Assembly: GCA_963768945.1 (NCBI GenBank)
Contig: CAVYJW010000003.1
Location: forward strand, 1,984,001-2,048,000
From: RYN-230 sp963768945
GTDB lineage: Bacteria > Actinomycetota > Actinomycetes > Streptosporangiales > Streptosporangiaceae
Length of the DNA stretch: 64,000 bases
Direction of reading: 5' to 3'
Shown here: positions 58,913-64,000 of the stretch, piece after piece
Numbering within the stretch: the first letter of the stretch is position 1
Layout of the letters: each line of letters begins with the position of its first letter
Notes under the pieces: generated by a model
Seen by the model: the letters and a program-made list of their open reading frames with translations, nothing else
The model's database searches: none
Told to the model about the DNA's origin: nothing
Translations under genes and position numbers: made by a program

Positions 58913-59761
58913 GTGATGCGCCGCATCGTGGTCGCTGGCCAGCCGCTGCGCGTCACGGTCCGGCCCGGGACCGGCGCAGGCGTGCCCCTGCTGCTGGTCA
59001 ACGGCATCGGGGCCAGCCTGGAGTTGCTGCAGCCGTTCGTGGACGAGCTGGATCCCGCGCTCGACGTCATCCGCTTCGACGTTCCCGGGGTCGGCGGTTC
59101 GCCGCTGCCCGCCCGGCCCTACCGTTTCAGCGGCCTGTGCCGCCTGATGGCCCGCCTGCTGTCCGCGCTCGGCTACAGCAGGGCCGACGTGCTCGGCATC
59201 TCCTGGGGAGGTGCGGTCGCCCAGCACTTCGCCCTTGTCCAGAGCGGGCGCTGCCGCCGCCTGGTGCTGGTCAGCACCGCGACCGGCGGGCTGATGGTGC
59301 CAGCGCGACCGTCGGTGCTGGCCCGGATGGTCACCTCACCCCAGTACTGGGACCCGGCCCAGCTACTGGACGCCCCCGATTTCTACGGCGGGTCCACCGA
59401 TCGGGTCAGGGCGCTGACGCACATCGGGGGCCGGGTCGGCTCCACGCGCGGCTACTTCTACCAGCTCGCCGCCGTGGCGTGCTGGACGAGCCTGCCGTTT
59501 CTGCCGCTGATCCGCCAGCCGACCTTGATCGTGTCTGGCGATGACGACCCGCTGATCCCGCTGGCCAATGCCCGGCTGATGCACTCGCTGATCCCCCACT
59601 CGCAGCTGCACGTGTTCCACGGCGGTCACCTGGGCCTGGTCACCGAGGCCCCCCAGACCGCGCCGGTTATCATCCAGTTCCTGGCCGCCAGGGCACCTGC
59701 GCACGTAGCCTTCCCTCGTGGTGACACCAGCCGTGCCGCGGGTAGTGCCCAGGCAGGCTAG
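58913..59761 (+). CDS. phaZ: Poly(3-hydroxyalkanoate) depolymerase-type alpha/beta hydrolase
   Basis: The 282-residue protein has the alpha/beta-hydrolase pattern of PhaZ: LLVNGIGASLELLQPFVDEL, FDVPGVGGSPLPARPYRFSGL, the nucleophile elbow GISWGGAVAQHFA, TLIVSGDDDPLIPLANARLMHSLIP and the His in HGGHLGLVTEA. The matching of many blocks with intracellular PHA depolymerases is strong. It degrades medium-chain PHA granules. The synthase next to it is broken, so the cell may depend on another synthase or use the enzyme on other esters. GTG 58913 is followed by ATG 58916. Confidence 0.85.
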   Translation: MMRRIVVAGQPLRVTVRPGTGAGVPLLLVNGIGASLELLQPFVDELDPALDVIRFDVPGVGGSPLPARPYRFSGLCRLMARLLSALGYSRADVLGISWGGAVAQHFALVQSGRCRRLVLVSTATGGLMVPARPSVLARMVTSPQYWDPAQLLDAPDFYGGSTDRVRALTHIGGRVGSTRGYFYQLAAVACWTSLPFLPLIRQPTLIVSGDDDPLIPLANARLMHSLIPHSQLHVFHGGHLGLVTEAPQTAPVIIQFLAARAPAHVAFPRGDTSRAAGSAQAG

Positions 59762-59842
59762 CCCGTGCCGCGGGTAGTGCGCCGCGCCTTCGCATGGGCC
59801 GCTTCTGTCCCGCCAGCCACATCACCCCCTCGGGCCCCACAC

Positions 59843-59904
59843 CACGTTCGTGATCTAACGATCGGTGTCGCCATCACGACACCGATCGTTAGATCACGAA
59901 CGTG
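59843..59904. repeat. Palindrome with 28-bp perfect arms
   Basis: Arms 59843-59870 and 59877-59904 are exact complements around a six-base loop (ccatca). The left arm starts cacgttcgtgatctaacgat. It lies between the convergent phaZ and lhr genes. Confidence 0.95.
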
Positions 59905-59967
59905 CGGGCCGCCGGCGGAGGGGAAGCAGGGGCAGTGGCGTCGGTGAGCGGACCTGTCCTTCGTGAG

Positions 59968-62900
59968 CTAGGACGCGGTCCGGGCGCCCCCCGGGGTCGT
60001 AGCCCCTACGTCGACGGCGCCGTCGATGTAGGTGACCGTGTTGGACGGGATCGCCGGGATCCGCGGACCGGGCAGCACGATGCTGGTGAGGTTCAGCGGG
60101 TCAGCCGCGGAGATCTGGACGGGCTCGCCGGTGTGACGCTGCCTGCGCACCGTCCGCAGCAGGTTGACCGCGTCCGGATGCGCGTATTGCTCGCCGCTGA
60201 ACCCGGCGACGAACCGGCCGCCGCGGATCGTTCCGCGGGCCTCCATCCGTCGCAAGGCCCACAGGACCTCGCGCCAGGGCACCGCCAGGTTCTCCCGGGC
60301 CATCAGATCGTGGAACACCACGCCCCAGCGGACGATCAGCTGCTCGGCCACGGCTTCGGCAAGCTCGTCCGGGTCGGCGGCGGCCGACGGGCCCGGGAGC
60401 AGGGACCAACGCCCGGCTGAACCGGCGCTGGTCCGGGACCGGCCCTGCCGGAGCCCGCGGAGCCCGGACGGCCGGGAGCGCGGGCCCCCGTGTGACGACG
60501 AGCGCTGCAGCAGAGACCGGACCGCCCGGAAGCCGTCGGCGGTGATCAGCCCGCGGGCCACGCCGTCCCAGAGCGCCTCCTCCACTTCGGCCGGCAAGCG
60601 GCCGGTTACCGTGGCGAGGTCGGGCCGGAACAGCGCCCCGTGCTGGCGGAGGGCGTCGACCACATCCTGGGTGCGGCCCGGCCCCGGCTCGGCCGGCGCC
60701 AGATCGCCGCGGGCGGCGCGGAGCAGCCAGGGCAAGTCATCGCGGATGGCCAGGGTGATGGGGGTGGCCCGGGACGGGACCAGCCCGCTGCGCTTCGGGG
60801 CCGGGTCGGGCTCACTGTCGCGCACTGACAGCCGTCCCCAGATGACCTGGCCCGACAGGCAGGCCTCGTCCAGCCACTCGCGCCGGTAGCCCTCCACCCG
60901 CGCGGCGAGGACGGAGTTCTCCCATGCACCGGCAGCCAGCTCGTAGCCCTGTAGCTGCTCGACGATGCTGAGCACGCCGAGCCGCCCTTCGCCCTGGGTG
61001 CCCGGGGCCACGTGCTGCCACCGCAGCAGGAACCGGACGAAGTCGCGCGCGGTAACCGGCTCAATCTCACGGCGCTGCCGTTCGCGGGTGTAGGCGTGGA
61101 TGCGGGCCAGCAGCCGCCGGGCGCAGAACTCCTCGCCAGTGCCGGCCCGTTCTGTGCCGGCCCGTTGTGCTGGCCCGTTCCGGCCCGTTCTGTGCCGGCC
61201 CGTTCTGGGCTGGCGTCTGGCCCGGCGTTCCCCCCGGCCTGGGTGAACCGGCCACGGATGGCGAAGCCCTCGTCCTCCAGCCGGGCCAGGGCTATCCCGA
61301 TGTCGGCGGGCGCCAGGCCGGTGGCCCCGGCCAGGTCGGTGACCGTCGAGGGGCCGCGGCAGTCCAGGTGCCCGCGGAGCATGTCGGCCGCGGCCGCGTC
61401 CGGGTCCGGTGGGCCGGCCGGGACCGGGCACGGGTGGTCTGGCGCCACGGCTGCGTCCGGGAACAGGGCCTCGATGGCGGGACGCCGTTCCACCGCACAC
61501 CAGAACACCCCGGCTGGCCCGTAGATGCTGACCGCCCGGCGGTCGCGGGCCAGCTCGTCGAACCACGGCTGCCACTCCCCGGCCGGACGCAGGGCGGTCA
61601 GCGTCATCAGCAGGTCATGCAGCTCGTCGGCGTCCCGGGGGTCGGGGCGCACCTGGCTGGCGACCCGCTCGATGGCGGCCGGGTCGAGCCTGCCAAGCTC
61701 ACGAGGTTCCACGGGCAGGCCGCGGCGCAGCGGTATCGCGCGGCTGCGGCGTTCTTCCAGCGGTGCGTCGTCGAGGAACGTGAACGGCCGCCCGTTCAGG
61801 ATCTCGTGCGCGAGCACCGACGGCTCGGTGGTGTCGCGCACCACCACGGTGACCCGGCCCGACTCGATCCGTGCGACCAGCTCGCTCAGGCCGTCGATGT
61901 CCATGGCCTCGCGCAGGCAGTCCTCGAGCGTCTGGCGGACCAGGACATGATCGGGGATCTCAAGCGGGCCCGGCGCGACGTTTTCCTGGCAGGCGGCCAG
62001 GCTCGGGAAGACGGCGGCCATCAGATCGTCGGCTTCCATCCGCTGGATCGCGGGCGGGTTCTTCTTCCCGCCCCGCATCCGCAGTACCGCCAGGGACCGG
62101 TTCAGGTTCCAGCGCCACCGTGCCGCGAACATCGGGGAGGTGAGGACGGCCTGCCGGACCACGCCCTCCACGGTCCTGGAGGACAGGAATCTCGGCACCC
62201 GTTCCAGCGGGAAGCTGTGCTGCGGGCCCAGGGACAGCAAGATCGCGTCATCACTGGCCGCGGCCTGGAGCTCGAAGTCGAACGTGACACAGAACCGCTT
62301 GCGCAGGGCGAGCCCGAGGGCCCGGTTGAGCCGGGCACCGAACGGCGCGTGGCCGACCAGCTGCATGCCGCCGCTCTCGTCGAAAAACCGTTCCAGGACG
62401 ATCGTGTCCATGTCCGGGAGCAGCCCGAGCTGGGCCAGGGCGGTGCTCAGGTAGGCGGTGATCACGTCGGCGGCGTCCTGCCCGATCCCGCATTCCGCCT
62501 CCAGCCAGGCCGCCGCCTCGGACGCCCCGCCGGATCCCAGCCGCTCGGCGACTGCCTTCCGCAGGACACAGACCTCCTCCGACAGCTCCACCGTGCGGCC
62601 AGGCGCCTCGCCCAGCCAGAACGGCACCGACGGGGGTGCGCCGTGGGCGTCAACAACGCGCACCACGCCCGGCTCGACCCGCCGGATCCGCCACGAGGTG
62701 GTGCCCAGGAGGAAGACGTCGCCAGCCATGGACTCGATCGCCCAGTCTTCGTTCACGGTCCCGACCAGGGCACCGTCCGGCTCGGCCAGCACCCGGTAGT
62801 CGCCTAGCTCCGGTATGGCCCCGCCGGAGGTAAGCGCGGCCAGCCGGGCGCCCCGGCGGCCGGCCAGCCGTCCGGTCACCCGGTCCCGGTGCAGGTAGGC

Positions 62901-64000
62901 CGCCCGGCGCCCCCGGCCGGTCCTGATCCCCTCAGAAACCATCTCGGCGACGTCGCCGAAATCCTCCGCGGACAGGTCTGCGAACGGGGCGGCCCGCCGG
63001 ACCAGGGCGAGGAGGTCGTTCTCGGCCCAGTCCTCAGCGGCGCACTCCGCAACCACTTGCTGGGCGAGGATGTCCAGCGGGCAGTCAGGAACCTGCAGGG
63101 CGTCGAGCCGGCCAGACCGCACGCCGTGCAGCAGCGCCGCGGATTCCACCAGCTCATCGCGGGTGGTCGGGTACAGCCGCCCGGCCGGTATTCCGCTCCG
63201 GGTGTGGTTGGACCGGCCCACCCGCTGCAGGAAGGTGCCGAAGCTGCGCGGCGAGCCGATCTGGCACACCAGCTCCACCGGCCCGATGTCGATCCCCAGC
63301 TCCAGCGACGCGGTGGCCACCAGGGCCCGCAGGTCACCACTGCGCAGCCGCGATTCCACCCGCTGCCGCCGGTCCTTGGACAGGCTGCCGTGATGCGCGG
63401 CGACCTGCCCGTCGCCGAGCCGCTCCCCCAGCTGGTGGGCGGCCCGCTCGGCCATCCGGCGGGTGTTGACGAACACCAGCGTCGTCCGGTGCTCGAGCAC
63501 ATGCCCGGCGATCAGGTCCAGGATCTCGTCCATCTGCTCGGCTGACGCGACCGCGCCGAGCTCGTCGCCAGGCATCTCCAGGGCCAGGTCGAGCTCACGG
63601 CGGTGCCCTGAGTCCACGATCGCGCACCGCGGCGAGCCGTCCGGCACCGAGCGACCGGGGCCCGCGCCGACCAGCAGGCGGGCCACGGTCTCGATCGGGC
63701 GCTGGGTCGCGGACAGGCCGATCCGCTGCACGGGCTGCGCGGCCAGGTGCTCCAGCCGTTCCAGCGTCAGCGCCAGGTGGGAGCCCCGCTTATTGGCCGC
63801 GACGGCGTGGATCTCGTCCAGGATGACCACGGCGACCGGGGCCAGCATCGCGCGGGTCCGTTCCGCCGTCACCAGGAGATAAAGCGACTCGGGGGTCGTG
63901 ATCAGGAAATCCGGCGGGTTCTTGAGCATCGCGGCGCGCTCGGCGGCAGCCGTGTCCCCGGTCCGGACGGCGACCCGGATGTCCGGGGCCGGCAGCCCCA
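59968..64000 (-). CDS. lhr: Lhr-type superfamily 2 DNA helicase, frameshifted in a minisatellite, truncated by the window edge
   Basis: The visible part covers the DEIH helicase core (VAVVILDEIHAVAANKRGSHLALTLERLEHL; QRIGLSATQRPIE; VFVNTRRMAERAAHQLGER; QRVGRSNHTRSG) and long Lhr-core C-terminal regions. The N-terminus is outside. The frame is intact from 64000 to about 61210. The C-terminal 390 residues (EEFCARRLLARIHAYTRERQRREIEPVTARDFVRFLLRW...) are in another frame to the stop at 59968. The switch falls in a run of GPERAGTE repeats (61141-61204). Read through, this would be a ~1,500-residue Lhr of the long actinobacterial type, acting in DNA repair. Confidence 0.85.
61141..61204 (-). repeat. 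Disrupted 15-bp minisatellite at the lhr frameshift
   Basis: Five copies of ggcccgtt start at 61144, 61159, 61172, 61182 and 61197, spaced 15, 13, 10 and 15 bp. Compared with 15-bp units the middle two spacings have lost seven bases, which changes the frame by one. Confidence 0.85.

Noticed and set aside
1..64000. tRNA, rRNA or integrase-attachment sites
   Set aside because: I saw no cloverleaf, no rRNA-like sequence and no integrase gene in the window; a tRNA scan would be decisive.

Overview
The window is high-GC, densely packed DNA with GTG starts, short intergenic gaps and many genes ending within a few bases of the next. The gene families point to an actinomycete: ANTAR-domain regulator, DUF1707 protein, a ClgR/PopR-type regulator beside a clpP pair, DinB/DUF664 protein, Lhr helicase and a NarL-type two-component system. 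A soil Streptosporangiales-like organism is plausible but is not proven by this sequence. Two secreted peptidases of acid-active families (G1 glutamic peptidase, S53 sedolisin) hint at an acidic habitat; that is inference.

Layout. 0-7 kb: tail of a PEBP-family gene, a giant Pro/Gly/Tyr-rich membrane-anchored disordered protein, a small gene whose 3' end has expanded into an 18-bp repeat array, a Maf-GNAT fusion, a frameshifted GT39-like glycosyltransferase and a papain-fold protein. 7-10 kb: GAF-ANTAR regulator and phosphoesterase. 10-16 kb: a cell-wall cluster, with a lipid kinase divergent from pgeF-murL-murD2 and an FAD oxidoreductase; the MurD2/MurL route supplies D-Glu in peptidoglycan by epimerising an L-Glu precursor. 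16-20 kb: a PrmC-like methyltransferase, a DesK/NarL two-component system and an AlkA-like glycosylase. 20.9-25.4 kb: a block of small membrane proteins (two divergent paralogues, two DUF202 proteins, a lipoprotein and an MFS exporter). 25-31 kb: FMN-dependent hydroxyacid oxidase, DUF1707 protein, LacI regulator coupled to a SemiSWEET, G1 peptidase. 31-39 kb: RidA, a VOC dioxygenase, decayed cobG and siderophore-binding remnants, a cyclase, a mandelate-racemase-like enzyme, a secondary clpP pair with an HTH regulator, a methyltransferase and a DUF559 remnant. 39-48 kb: large membrane protein, slipin, CYP51-like P450, DHFR-like and DinB proteins, S53 peptidase. 48-55 kb: aldehyde dehydrogenase, PspA, ABC exporter divergent from MarR, YdeI-like protein. 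55-64 kb: tryptophanase-like lyase, acyl-CoA ligase, a deleted PHA synthase next to an intact PHA depolymerase, and an Lhr helicase running off the right edge.

Two genome-scale themes stand out. First, tandem minisatellites of 8-38 bp are common and several sit exactly on gene boundaries, copying a stop codon or a ribosome-binding site plus start codon. Second, five otherwise conserved genes carry single frameshifts (GT39, murL, a lipoprotein, the S53 peptidase, lhr). Three lie at or beside short G runs and one in a disrupted minisatellite, so assembly error and real decay both have to be considered. Two types of near-perfect long palindrome (one present twice) lie between genes.
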